Source of the DNA: Gremmenia infestans
Taxonomy: Eukaryota; Ascomycota; Leotiomycetes; Helotiales; Hamatocanthoscyphaceae
Length of the DNA: 64,000 nucleotides
Reading direction: 5' to 3'
Assembly: GCA_032629725.1 (NCBI GenBank)
Contig: JAFEVB010000022.1
Location: 434,001 to 498,000, forward strand
Part shown: in pieces, positions 35,084-45,468 of the stretch
How the letters are laid out: every line of letters starts with the position of its first letter
Position numbering within the stretch: position 1 is the stretch's first letter
The notes under the pieces: generated by a model
Database searches by the model: none
The model's input: only the letters and a program-made list of their open reading frames with translations
What the model was told of the DNA's origin: nothing
Made by a program: the position numbers and the translations under genes

Positions 35084-37250
35084 ATGCTTTCCAACCACTT
35101 GTTTGGGTTGTGTTGCTTCCTCCTTTCTCTTGTCGTTTCGACTGCAGCTACTCGACACCACTCGAGAGCCAGCGGGCTCTCAAACAGAGCGTTCCCAGTT
35201 GAGACTCCTCACGTCAAGGCACAAGATGGCAACTATTACGCCATTACAGGAGTCAACACTGGTCGAGATGCTCAGACAGGTGCAAGGCCTTTTCGTCAAA
35301 ATATTATTGACCTGCAGAATGACGGCCCATCATGGTGTGTCACTATCCGCACCTTTGCCCTCAATGTTGATCGCGGCTAACATAAGCATTCGCCTTTTAG
35401 GTCGCTCTATATCCAAGCATTAACAGCAATGCAAAATGCCGATGATAATGACCCGCTGTCTTTTTTCCAGGTCGCCGGTGCGTCTAGTCAATATGGGAAT
35501 AAACTCATTCTAATGTTGATAGGAATCCATGGCCGACCATATAGACCGTGGAACAATATTAACCAGGTTCAAGGCGCGGGACCCGGGACCGGGGCTTTCG
35601 GTGGTTATTGTACTCACAGTAAGCTTCAGTACAATGCACTGCTGAATGAAATGCTGATATAAGGCAGATTCTGTCCTCTTCCCAACTTGGCACAGACCAT
35701 ATCTTGCGCTCGTTGAGGTAAGTAGTACTTCCAAAGCTAACTGGAAAAACTGACAGGAATACAGCAAGTCATTGCGGGACACGCGCAGGATATAGCCAAG
35801 CAGTACACTGGGCCGGCAAGCTCAGATTACCAGACGGCAGCGGACAATCTTCGGTTGCCTTATTGGGATTGGGCATTCATTTCCGACATGCCAGATGTTG
35901 TCAGCCAGCCGACTGTGACAATCACCACGCCAGATGGTGACCAAGATGTTGATAATCCTCTGTTCACATACAAATTCCACCAATTTCCTATGAATACTAC
36001 TCTGTTTCCAGGCGGTGGTTTGGCAAACTCTCCGCAAACTTGGAGAGATGATTCTGCGGACCAGGGTTTGCAAAATTCCAACCTTATGGACAGGACTGTG
36101 AGCCATGCCGCTATGAACAGTGTGACGAGGAGGAGGCTAATGGGATCATAGTGGTTTGCGTTGACCAAATCAACAAACTACAGCTCATTTGCAACTCTAG
36201 CAACTAGTGGAACATCCATTGAAACTGTTCATAATAGTGTCCACTCTGCGCTTGGTGGTCAAAAAGGTTTCATGACATTTTTGGATTGGTCGGCCTTTGA
36301 TCCAATTTTGTCCGTTTCCCCCTTCCTCTGCTAACTCTGGGCTGACCATTTACCTGTAAAGCTGGCTTCACCATGCCAATGTTGATCGACTAACTGCACT
36401 ATGGCAAGCCGCCAACCCGAACAAATTCGTGACACCCCTTACAGACCCAGGAACATTCACTATAATCCCCAACAGCATTGATACTATCACCACGTCGCTC
36501 ACACCATTCACATCCAACAATATAGGAACAGCACACACTTCCGCATCAACACGTTACCTAAGCTACTTTGACTACAGCTACCCCGAAATCGAAGACTGGA
36601 ACCAAACACCCGCACAACTTAAGGCGAACGTCACATCGCAAATCTACGATCTGTACGACCCCAACCAAGTCTTCGGCCAGCACAATGATCGCCAGAGAGC
36701 ACGCAATGCTCTGACCCCTGGTTCGACGACGAAGGAATGGACGATCGATATTTCAGTCAACAAGTTCGATCTCAATGGCCAGGCTTTCTGGGTGCGGTTC
36801 TTCGTCGGCGATATCCCTCAGAACCCACAAAATTGGCTCACGACTGCCGCTTGTGTGGGCTCTATTCAGGTCATGCCGACGCCACACTTGGGTGACGGTC
36901 CGTTCCCAGAGCTGCTCGAGTATGATGAAGTGAATTTGGATGGGGAGCTTACAAAGGCGGGGTATGATCCGCAGGACATTCATACTGTTGCTGGATTTTT
37001 TGAGAAAAATTTGCAGTGGAGAGTGCAAAAGGTTAGTAAAGCGAATCCCATTCCCCGAGTGACATTAATGGATGTTAATATGATATAGTTGGATGGCTCT
37101 GTGGTTCCAACTGAGCAACTTCCCAGCCTGAATATTGCAGTCCAGGACGAGACTGTCACTTTTCCTAGCGAGAAAACTGAAATGCCGACCTACGGGGAGA
37201 AGACTGTGCATCTAGGTGCTACGAAAGGAAAGTCTGGTGGTCGTGGATGA
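35084..37250 (+). CDS. Secreted tyrosinase (type-3 copper monooxygenase)
   Basis: Oxidises phenols to quinones, feeding melanin or phenolic cross-linking. Eight exons: 35084..35334, 35401..35477, 35523..35618, 35668..35717, 35765..36097, 36152..36309, 36362..37031, 37089..37250; 598 residues, all phases agree. The N-terminus is a signal peptide (FGLCCFLLSLVVSTA). CuA ligands are His112 (IHGRPYRPW), His141 and His150 in CTHNSVLFPTWHRPY; Cys139 is placed for the Cys-His thioether bond. CuB ligands are His296 and His300 (HNSVHSALGG) and a histidine in FWLHHANVDRL. The C-terminal third from about residue 390 (HNDRQRARNALTPGSTTKEWTIDISVNKFDLNGQAFWV) matches the tyrosinase C-terminal lid domain. 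An in-frame TAG at 36148-36150 lies inside a 54-base intron, so the gene is intact. Confidence 0.92.
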
Positions 37251-39839
37251 TGAGATATGAGACTAAGCTTGTTGTTATAATAATGAGAGATGCTTTGGGT
37301 GGTAATGGTCTATATTTGCGTTTTGAGAGGGAGCGAATTCCAGATAGTTGATGCAATGTTGCTTTTCTGCAGGTATAACGTCAGCAGAGTAGATTAATGA
37401 AAATGTCTAATAACACTGGGCTTTACCAGTCATAAAAATCTTGTTTACAGGATACGTTCTGTGTTGAAGAATGCCGAATATCCACGGAACAAACCATACC
37501 CTAAAGAAGAGAAAATTTTATATATATTTCAATGCCAGCACTTTTGTCAAAGCACTGTAGGCTATAGATATCGAATGTCAGAGTGTTCTGTATTTACTGT
37601 ATATCTTAAGCGGCTAAGATTCTAGATTTGATAATACGAGAATCTTTCATTCTGAGCATCTTTCATTCTGAGAATCTTTCCGCCCTTTTGCGATATGCAA
37701 CAAAACTTTGCCATGTGCCTAAATAGGTATAGCGTGTAGTCGGGAGTCAGAAGTCCGGTACCTTTCATAGCTTCAGCTCCGCTATCCCACAACCCAACCC
37801 AACTCTTTTCCACATGCAATATTCTACTTCGTACTTTCTGAAATGCAAATCGGCATAATTTGTCTTCATGCCCGGGAATGCTATGAACAGCCTCGGGCTA
37901 GACCCACGATGCTTTTACGGCAGCACAGCATATTTAGTGAGTGCTGAATATGAGAATCAGGGATGGGTTGGGTCTTGAACGGTCTGATGAGTACGAAGAG
38001 CGAGGAGTTTGAAGCGTCATGGTGCTATGAAGGGAGCCTTTGGAGACCTACTATTGAAAGACGAGGAGAAAACTATCAGGTAGGTGCTGAAGAGTCGGAG
38101 AATTAACGTGAAAAACGTTAATATTTTCAAGAGACTTCACATCTTATGGCAGTTTGTTTTAGAATACTGCTGAACCGGACATATGCTAATCTTGCTTCAC
38201 ACCCTTTTCGTGCCCATACTAGTTTTTAATACGATCACCAAGCCATCATTATATTCGTTCTTGAGTATTCGTCCGATGCTGAAGCAACTGTTGTAGTGCG
38301 AATTGTCAATGCGAAGGACTCCGTAGTGAGGAACGTCGTAGAGTATCAAGGATGCTTCTCAAAACTTAACGCTGCATGCTTTTCCGGACTATGAGAGGCT
38401 GTGTAAGAGACGTCCCAGCGAAGGAGGGGGCGCAATTGAAACATCATATCGAGGGCCTTCCCAAGTGGAAAGCGGCCATCACAAAGTCGCAGCAAATTCA
38501 GAAGCCGATGGCTGTCAGCAACAGATAAGGGTGAGAAAGAGAAGCGACTCCATACTGTATCATCCCAGAAATGTCACAATTCTTGACAGTCCCTTTCCTC
38601 TCGAATTCTCTTCCCCTATTCATCGAATGTTCTTACGCCATTCTCAAGTACTCCTTCCTAAATCTCCTCCGGGTCTTCAACAATTCGACGCCAACCCATC
38701 AACGTTCTTTCCTCCTTCCACGCTACTCGCCATACCCTTCTCCTCTCTGCATCCCCGCTCTCTTCTTTTCTTCTCCACCTCCACCAGCTTCTCGCAGACC
38801 GATGCAGACTCACGACGCGACAGGCTCGACCTTAGTTTAGAAAAGCAGATCTCTTGAAAGCTGTGCTCTCGCTAGCTAGGTTAACCCCGGACTCTGTCCC
38901 TCTGTATGGGGCCTCAGGAAAAGCTGTTCGTTAGATCGCGAAGTACACTCTATTATTGATGTTCGACTAATGAAAGGCCTCTCGACGCAGGTCTCTTTGC
39001 ATTTCCTCTTTTTGGCTCTGGAGGCAGATTTCTTTTATTACCCTACCCTGATTTCGACATTTATCATCATAAGCTCCTGATTTGCAAAGAGCACGAAGCC
39101 ATCATTTCCGAGTACCTCTCAAGCAGTGTTTCAGGTGCACATTGGATTATTCTGCCTTTTCACTGCTTACTGTAGCCTCTCGCCTTCGATAGCGAAAGAT
39201 ACTTATAAATCAATCGGGTGATTTGTCCTACGAATGCTTCTGTTTGATGTCAGCTCTTGATAAACCTAGGATGTGGTCAGCAATGAGTTTGGACTGCTCG
39301 CCTCATCAAGCAAGGCCCTGCGGCGCGCACGCTTATTAAGATACAACGCTGACGAACCTATATCAGCATGCAAGCATTGGCTGTACGTTTACCACCATCA
39401 GAGTAGAGTAGTACGGTAGCTGAGGGTAGGTACAATTTTTAACCAAAATATCCTTGTGTCGGATTATCGAGTTGTCCACTTCTTGGGTTGCAGGGAACTG
39501 TAAGCACGGTTATTAATTTGCACATCACTTTAAAGAGCTGGTGGAACTTCTTCGAGCATCTTACCCTTTGCGTCTCGATTCTGCGCCGCTCTCGACATTT
39601 CAGATCATAAATATATGCCCGTACCAACAATCCTTGCGGTACCATAACAATGATGTACTTGAAGGGTCCACCAGGTTCTCGAAACGTTCGTCCTCCGCTG
39701 ATAGGTTCATCACAATAAGTGGGAGATCGAACCTTCATCTTTTGGTATATATATGTACAAGTATCTGCCAGTGCCAACATGACAATACACTGTGAGCTTC
39801 AATTCTGAATCACTTGAGCTGTCGTATACTAATCCGATC
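37251..39839. other. Intergenic, 2.6 kb
   Basis: No gene supported. A 16-base tandem repeat lies at 37641-37680. A 130-codon plus-strand ORF at 38465-38857 is Ser/Phe/Pro rich from CT-rich DNA and was not accepted. The last part contains the promoter of the amidase. Confidence 0.5.
37641..37680. repeat. 16-base tandem repeat, 2.5 copies
   Basis: The unit MATCTTTCATTCTGAG (first base A or C) occurs twice and a half in a row. It is short and non-coding; slippage is a sufficient explanation. Confidence 0.8.
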
Positions 39840-41652
39840 ATGAAGCTCTCTCTGGCGTTGCCTGGAGCTATCACTATCCTCAACGTCAATTGCTACACTA
39901 TCACCGACGCGCCTTTTGACAACCGCGAAGCTACGATTGATAGCGTTCATACAGCCCTCTACTCTGGCATTGCTTCGTGTCGAGACGTTGTCTCCTCCTT
40001 CATTGCGCGCATCGAAGCTTTCAATCCGACGGTCAACGCTATTATATCTCTTAACCAGAAAGCCCTGAACACCGCAGACCGTTTTGATGCGCAGATTGCC
40101 GCGGGAAATGCTACGGGATTGCTGTTCTGCATACCAGTGCTCCTAAAGGATAACTATGATACTGTGGACATGCCAACGACTGGGGGCTGTTTGGCACTTA
40201 GTGAAAACCAGCCAACTCAAGATGCTCCAGCTGTTGCGGCACTGAAGGCAGCGGGTGCAATAATATTGGGAAAGACAAACCTGCACGAATTGGCACTTGA
40301 GGGACTGTCTGTATCATCGTTGGGAGTGAGTAACTTCCCTGGATTGTTGGTTTCACTCTTCGAATCTGTTCGGGGGGTTCTTTTTTAGCATGTCTTGGGA
40401 TTTAGAGAAACGAAAGATACCAGGCTATTCTAACTCTATGATATTGCAGGGTCAATCAATCAATCCTTATGATCATACTCGAACGCCAGGTGGAAGTAGC
40501 GGGGGCACAGGAGCAGCCATTGCAACAAGCTTTGCAGTCTTCGGAACAGGTAAGAGACATCAATGTTCCAGAATTGCGCATTCACTAACAATATACAGGC
40601 ACCGATACCGTGAACTCCCTCCGAAGTCCAGCCAGTGCGAACAGTCTCTTCAGCTTTCGGCCGACAAAGGGTCTAATGTCTCGGACTGGGATAATGCCCA
40701 TTTCGACCACCCAGGATAATATTGGACCGTTTGCGAGAAACGTGAAGGACCTAGCAGTTGCTCTCACGGTTATGGCGAGCGTAGGTTATGATTCTAACGA
40801 TAACACTACATCCATGATACCCCCGTCGTCAATTGGCATTGACTACTCGGCGGATATTTTTGGTGGTACTCTAAAAGGACTACGCTTTGGTTTAGTAGAA
40901 GGATTCTTCAACCGAACACCAAACGAGGAAACAACACCTGTGAATGATGTCATGAAGAACATGATCACTGTTCTTCAAGCTGCAGGAGCAACAATTGTAT
41001 CCATAAACGAAACGGTATACAACGACACCGCTATTACAGCTCTGGATGTACAAACCTCAGAATATCGAGAAGATATGGACGCCTACCTGCAAATGCCGTC
41101 CCTCAACGGAACCCGTCCTTCAACCCTAGCGGAGCTTTATAGCAGTGGGAAATTCTTGGTTATCCCAGGGCAATACAACTTCGTAGATACTGCGCTGAGG
41201 TCTTCGACATCCAATTCCTCATATGCCCCTGCGAAGCTCGGTATCCAAAATCTGACCACGGTATTGAGTGCGACATTCGCCTCTAATAAACTCGATGCAA
41301 TCATCTATCCGAGCAGAAAAATCTGGTGGTCAAGATAGGGTCGCCAGCCCAAGCTGGACGCAATGGAATCCTTGCTGTCCTGACGGGCTTCCCTGTTGTC
41401 ACTGTGCCTGCCGGTTTTTCTCCTCCAACAAGCGATGCCCCAATCGGAGTTCCTGTAGGTATGGAGATTATGGGTTTGCCTTGGAGTGAGAGTAAACTGC
41501 TCAATATTGCTGCCCATATTTCAGACCTCACGCATATAAGACGAATGCCATCATTTGCCAATGGCTCGGTGGAGGTGTCTACCTACAACTCGGTTCCAAA
41601 GATCACGCCAAATATAACTATACCAAGCGTATATCCTGTTGGCATGCTGTAG
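39840..41652 (+). pseudogene. Secreted amidase-signature protein with a frameshift
   Basis: Exons 39840..40325, 40450..40549 and 40599 onward. The N-terminus is a probable signal peptide (LALPGAITILNVNCY). Amidase-signature catalytic residues are present: Lys103 (LLKDNYDT), a cis-Ser in PGGSSGGTG near 178 and nucleophile Ser202 in TDTVNSLRSP. The frame is good through SNKLDAIIYP up to 41311, where it shifts; the conserved continuation (QKNLVVKIGSPAQAGRNG) resumes in another frame from 41314 and runs to a stop at 41652. One base appears lost at about 41312; without it the frame would stop within 8 codons. A 46-base intron would remove a conserved strand and is less likely. The total would be about 545 residues. 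Either a recent pseudogene or a sequencing error. Substrate unknown; not the same subfamily as the GNAT fusion. Confidence 0.75.
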
Positions 41653-42348
41653 TATTCCAGATAAGGGTATTTTCAGAATCAAAATTGGGGGTTTTGATGG
41701 CGAATATTCCTGAAGGAATCGGATTAGGAATTTCGGCTTGACGTACAGGATCCAGCGAAAAGAGGCGCTTAATGACTACTTCAGAAGCTATAAATAGATT
41801 TACCGCGCCTACCGCCAAACCAGGTAGTGTTTCAGAGTTCCCAAGCTCATCCTTGAGATAGCTAAGTAAATCTACTATCTCTAGTACGCCAAAGTGTTTT
41901 CCAGCTTCGGCAGGATAACAACTTTAATAAGGTATGAGTTTGCGAATACCAAACCTTGCTGTTTCTAGTTTCTAATTTGCTACTTTTACTTTCTGCGCCA
42001 TTTAAATTGCAAAGCTATTAATTTCGTACCACTGAAGCTATTTAGGCTTAGCCATACCCCTGCCTCCATGGTCCTCGATCCTAAAATTGTGGAGTCCCCA
42101 ACACTATCTCTACCTTCATGGTCTACCTGAAGGGTCCCACCATCTGTTCATATCATGGCGCGAAACATTCTCTCACTCTCACTCTCACTCTCACTCTTCT
42201 TTTCTCAAATTTCCTTTAAATCTTTCTATATCTATATATGCATCCTTTGATCCTTTCATCCTTGAACGATCCCCTTTGTGAGTCAATAGCTATTGTTCTT
42301 TGATTGAGAGTCCTTGAGAGCCCGCAACTCAACCGCCTGTTCTCCAAA
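41653..42348. other. Intergenic with CT-rich tract
   Basis: Between the amidase and the GPI-anchored protein. It contains a hexanucleotide microsatellite at 42168-42198 and otherwise nothing recognised. The last 150 bases are the promoter and leader of the next gene. Confidence 0.5.
42168..42198. repeat. (CTCTCA)n microsatellite in promoter
   Basis: About five CTCTCA units in a pyrimidine-rich stretch some 150 bases before the ATG at 42349. Pyrimidine tracts near start sites are common in strongly expressed fungal genes. Confidence 0.8.
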
Positions 42349-42840
42349 ATGCTTCCATCAACCCTCATCGGCCTCACAGCTGCCGTCCTAGCTCCCCTGT
42401 CGTCCGCATTCACAACTTCAAGCTCTTCAGTCTCCCCATCATCAAGCAGCCTACAATCCGTCTCTTCAACAACCTCAATACACGCCAGTCATGAATCCTC
42501 AATATCCCTCCTCATCCCTGCAACCTACCCCAACATCTCCAGCTCAAATTCCGTCTCTGGAGCCTCCAGTTCCTCTGGTACAAATTCCAGTACCGCCCCA
42601 GGAAGCAACCTCACTAGTACCGTCATCTCAGGGCCCTCGGACTCCGGTACAAACTCCAGCACTGCTTCTACTACCCTGACCACCAGTGCAAGGCAGAGCC
42701 CTACTCCAACAACGATGAGACCCTCACCTTCGACGACGAAAGCGATTTCTCCCACCGTCTCAGGGAGCGATGCGGATGTGCTGCAGGCGTCGGGGTATTC
42801 GTTATTGGCCGTTGCTGTTGTGTTTGGGTTTATGTTATAG
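42349..42840 (+). CDS. GPI-anchored Ser/Thr-rich cell-surface protein
   Basis: A 163-residue single-exon protein. ATG 42349 begins a clear signal peptide (MLPSTLIGLTAAVLAPLSSA). The mature chain is almost entirely Ser, Thr, Pro, Gly and Asn, with NSS/NTS-type sequons, and so would be heavily O-glycosylated. The C-terminus GSDADVLQASGYSLLAVAVV ends in a hydrophobic stretch without charged residues, the form of a GPI-attachment signal, with a likely omega site at Ser/Gly before the hydrophobic tail. There is no catalytic or adhesive domain. It is probably a small wall or plasma-membrane mannoprotein. The imperfect repeat SSSGTNSST / SDSGTNSST occurs twice. An in-frame extension from 42304 would spoil the signal peptide. 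Confidence 0.82.
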   Translation: MLPSTLIGLTAAVLAPLSSAFTTSSSSVSPSSSSLQSVSSTTSIHASHESSISLLIPATYPNISSSNSVSGASSSSGTNSSTAPGSNLTSTVISGPSDSGTNSSTASTTLTTSARQSPTPTTMRPSPSTTKAISPTVSGSDADVLQASGYSLLAVAVVFGFML

Positions 42841-43418
42841 GAGTCGAGGAACATGGAGTAGGTTCATTGTACATATGTATGGCATGGAGTTGGGGAGTTG
42901 GTTGCATAGCATTAGCATTAGCATGATATCCAATGGCAGTTTTGTTTTCTCCTGGATGAAGTGTCTCGAGGAAAGTGGTACAGGTCTTGTTTTTCTTTTT
43001 TGTTTTGTTTACCCCAGAGTCATCGTGCCAACTTTCAACATGAGAAAGTACTTTGTTTCTCTCTTGCGCTAGGGCGTGTGATATGAGGACTGGGAGGTGG
43101 ATTTGGGAGAAACTTTTCAGTGGGAAGTACTTTCCCTCTGTTCTGTGGTGACACGATACTTGTATGAGGACGGGCTTTCTTTCAGAGCTTTGAGCTCTGG
43201 ATAAAATATTTTTTTAAAAAAAAGACAGAGGACAAGTGAAAATTTTTGCAATGCTGCTGAGAGGAAGAGGCGTATCGACAGTTTCGCTTGCCTGAATCCT
43301 ATTGTCGAGATATTCTTCACCGCAAAGCAACTCTAGCCATCTTACAATAACAATATTGCCTTGTGCTACAATTTCCATTATCCGTAGCAGTACATAAATA
43401 ATACAGAGAACCTTATGT
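42841..43418. other. Intergenic between converging genes
   Basis: 3' flanks of the GPI protein and mL50. A run of T followed by A (about 43207-43222) makes a weak dyad. No gene seen. Confidence 0.5.
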
Positions 43419-44648
43419 TCACCAATTGCCTGTAACAGGGAGATCTCGTGATTCCAATTCCTTTTCAATAAGCTTCCATCTTCCAATCGATTTCTCTCTG
43501 TGAATAGGAGTGACTCTCTTTGCAAAGACACTGACATTCGGCAGAGTGATTAAATCTTCCTTTTGTTCCAAGGCGTCGATGAGTTTGCGAGGTTTCGGGG
43601 ATGTAACGAGGTGTGACAGGATCGATTGAGCGGTTCTAGTTGACCTGATCGCGGAATCCGGGACTCGAACTCCAGTCAATTGCAGCGTTCGCTTGAGGAT
43701 CTAGATGGTGTTAGCTATGCTTGATTTGAAAACGTGGCTTGGACATACGGCGAATTTGATCTCTGGATCTTCAACGGAGACTTGGAGCCATGATGGATCC
43801 CATGAAGCAATCAGTTCGTCATATGGCATGTAAGCTTCCGAATCCTTTAGAGGATCTACTTCAGATCGGTCCGCAGCAACATCTTCTTCGGATTCCGTAG
43901 GCCATTCTTTCACGGCAGTCTCGTCGATAGGAGTAGAGCTTTCGTCAGGGTGTAGAGGATCTACCTCGGATCTATCAGCCGCGACGTCTTCTTCAGCCTC
44001 AGTCGGTACACCCTTCTCGGCCGTCTCGTCCACAGGAGACAACGAGACATCATGAATCAGAGCCTGGAGAACCTCCGCGAGGGATGAGTCTTTGTTAAAT
44101 CGCAACTGAGTGCCATCTGCGCTAGGTACAATATCCACATCGTGTGTAGGATCTACCCCGAGAACAGCCTTCGGAAGATCCAACAGCGAAAGTCCAGCCT
44201 GCTTCAGCGCGAATATTTCGACCATAGCCCGGTGCAACGCCGCAGTCATCTCATCAGTATCTGTTACCATTTCAGCAGGCAAGAAGCCTCCGAACTCGTA
44301 TTCTGGTTCCCAGATATCTCCAACACTTTCCAGTCCATCCCAAGTAGACGAGGGCACATAGTCTGCGGGAAGTTGAGGCGCGGCGGTCATCTGGCGAGGT
44401 ACCACAGTCGGCTTGGATTTCTTTTCAAACCTGCTCTGGCCATCATATGGATCCTCTAATCCTGGTGGGTCATCCGTACCCCATATCTTCCGTCGAATCT
44501 TCTCCGTCGTCGTGTCTAAGGAAGGTCGAAGGGAGGATGTCGAGAATGCGGGAGCTTGATGTCTGCATATCGAGCATAGGTTTGGCGTTGGCGTGGTATA
44601 TGATCTTAAAAGGCCAATTGACCTGCTGGTTATCGGTATTCGACGCAT
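43419..44648 (-). CDS. MRPL50: Mitochondrial large ribosomal subunit protein mL50
   Basis: Exons 43749..44648 and 43419..43700 give 393 residues; the 48-base intron has a GTATGT donor, GCTAAC branch and TCTAG acceptor. The N-terminus (MRRIPITSRSIGLLRSYTTP) is basic and hydroxylated, as in mitochondrial targeting peptides. The core matches the L50 family: PADYVPSSTWDGLESVGDIW near residue 95, then the C-terminal part IKFAILKRTLQLTGVRVPD and HREKSIGRWKLIEKELESRD. A 35-residue acidic segment is tandemly duplicated at residues 205-239 and 240-274, between conserved blocks. It shares a 326-base promoter region with the divergent small membrane-protein gene. The function is structural, in the mitoribosome. 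Confidence 0.85.
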
Positions 44649-44974
44649 TTTGGTTGTTTTGGTAGGAAAATAGGGATGGAGATCTGGAAGATAACTTTTT
44701 GGAGGTCTTAGCGGCTAAACTCCGAATTCATGACTAGCGCGTTTGGTAGGAAGTGAGCCTCAGATCGTATCAACATCATCATATCAACCCCTTCAAGGCC
44801 AACTTATACTGTATTGATCATACGACAGCAAGCTTTGTACATGTACAAGTAACTGTGAGCTAAGGTTTTGCGATCAGATGCTTCAATGTTGATGCTCTGA
44901 TAAGGAGTAGTTCGTCTCAATCGCAAACAAGCAGCAGCCTGCTCGACACCAGCTAATAAAGCTCTCCCAAGACA
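44649..44974. promoter_or_regulatory. Divergent promoter of mL50 and a small membrane protein
   Basis: The 326 bases between two outward-facing ATGs. It carries a perfect 14-base palindrome TTGTACATGTACAA at 44835-44848, roughly central. Shared regulation is possible but unproven. Confidence 0.5.
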
Positions 44975-45468
44975 ATGAACCGGCTCAACTTACTTTTCGT
45001 GCTCTGCGCACTCATCATATCAGTACTTGCAGCTTGTGAGTTTAGATCCGCAGGTTCCTCAAATTCTAATGGCTCACCTAACAACTTCCAGCACCTCCTT
45101 CCTTCTGCAAATGTACCTGTTTCAGTAACAGCACCATCATTCCTCTCTCCACGCATGATACAACATCCACCCCCTCATCCAACAAGGCTCAGACCGTAGG
45201 ATCTGCTACCACATGCGCAGGTTGCAATAAAGCGTTTTGCCTGGATCAGCGACTCCCAATCTGCAAAGATGCTACGGATAAAGATGTATTCACTACGTGT
45301 TTCCAGAGAGATAGTAGGAAGGACCAGATTGTTGTATTGACATTTATTGCTACAACTGTTGGATTACTTGGCTGGGCTGCGGTGAGGAAAATCCTCGAGA
45401 AGAGAAAGGAAGGTGCCAACCGGATAGGAGATACCCAACAAGGTTATATTCCTGTAGGCGGGCAATGA
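44975..45468 (+). CDS. Small cysteine-rich single-pass membrane protein
   Basis: Exons 44975..45035 and 45092..45468 give 145 residues; the 56-base intron has a GTGAGT donor, CCTAAC branch and TTCCAG acceptor. Residues 1-20 are a signal peptide (NLLFVLCALIISVLAA). The lumenal part has paired cysteines: FCKCTCF near residue 25, then CAGCNKAFC, ICKDA and FTTCFQRD, nine cysteines in all. A transmembrane helix follows near 100-120 (IVVLTFIATTVGLLGWAAV), then a short basic cytosolic tail (RKILEKRKEG). The compact, motif-rich look suggests a conserved fungal family, but I cannot name it. Without the intron the first exon would run into an unrelated frame. Confidence 0.78.

Noticed and set aside
38465..38857. 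130-codon plus-strand ORF
   Set aside because: Ser/Phe/Pro composition follows from CT-rich DNA; no domain, leader or supporting context.
41270..41315. A 46-base intron to explain the amidase frame change
   Set aside because: It would delete the conserved NKLDAIIYP strand, so a one-base indel is the simpler explanation.
43655..43690. T-arm-like GTTCGAGTCC on the minus strand
   Set aside because: It lies inside the second exon of mL50 in a conserved coding stretch and has no matching A box.
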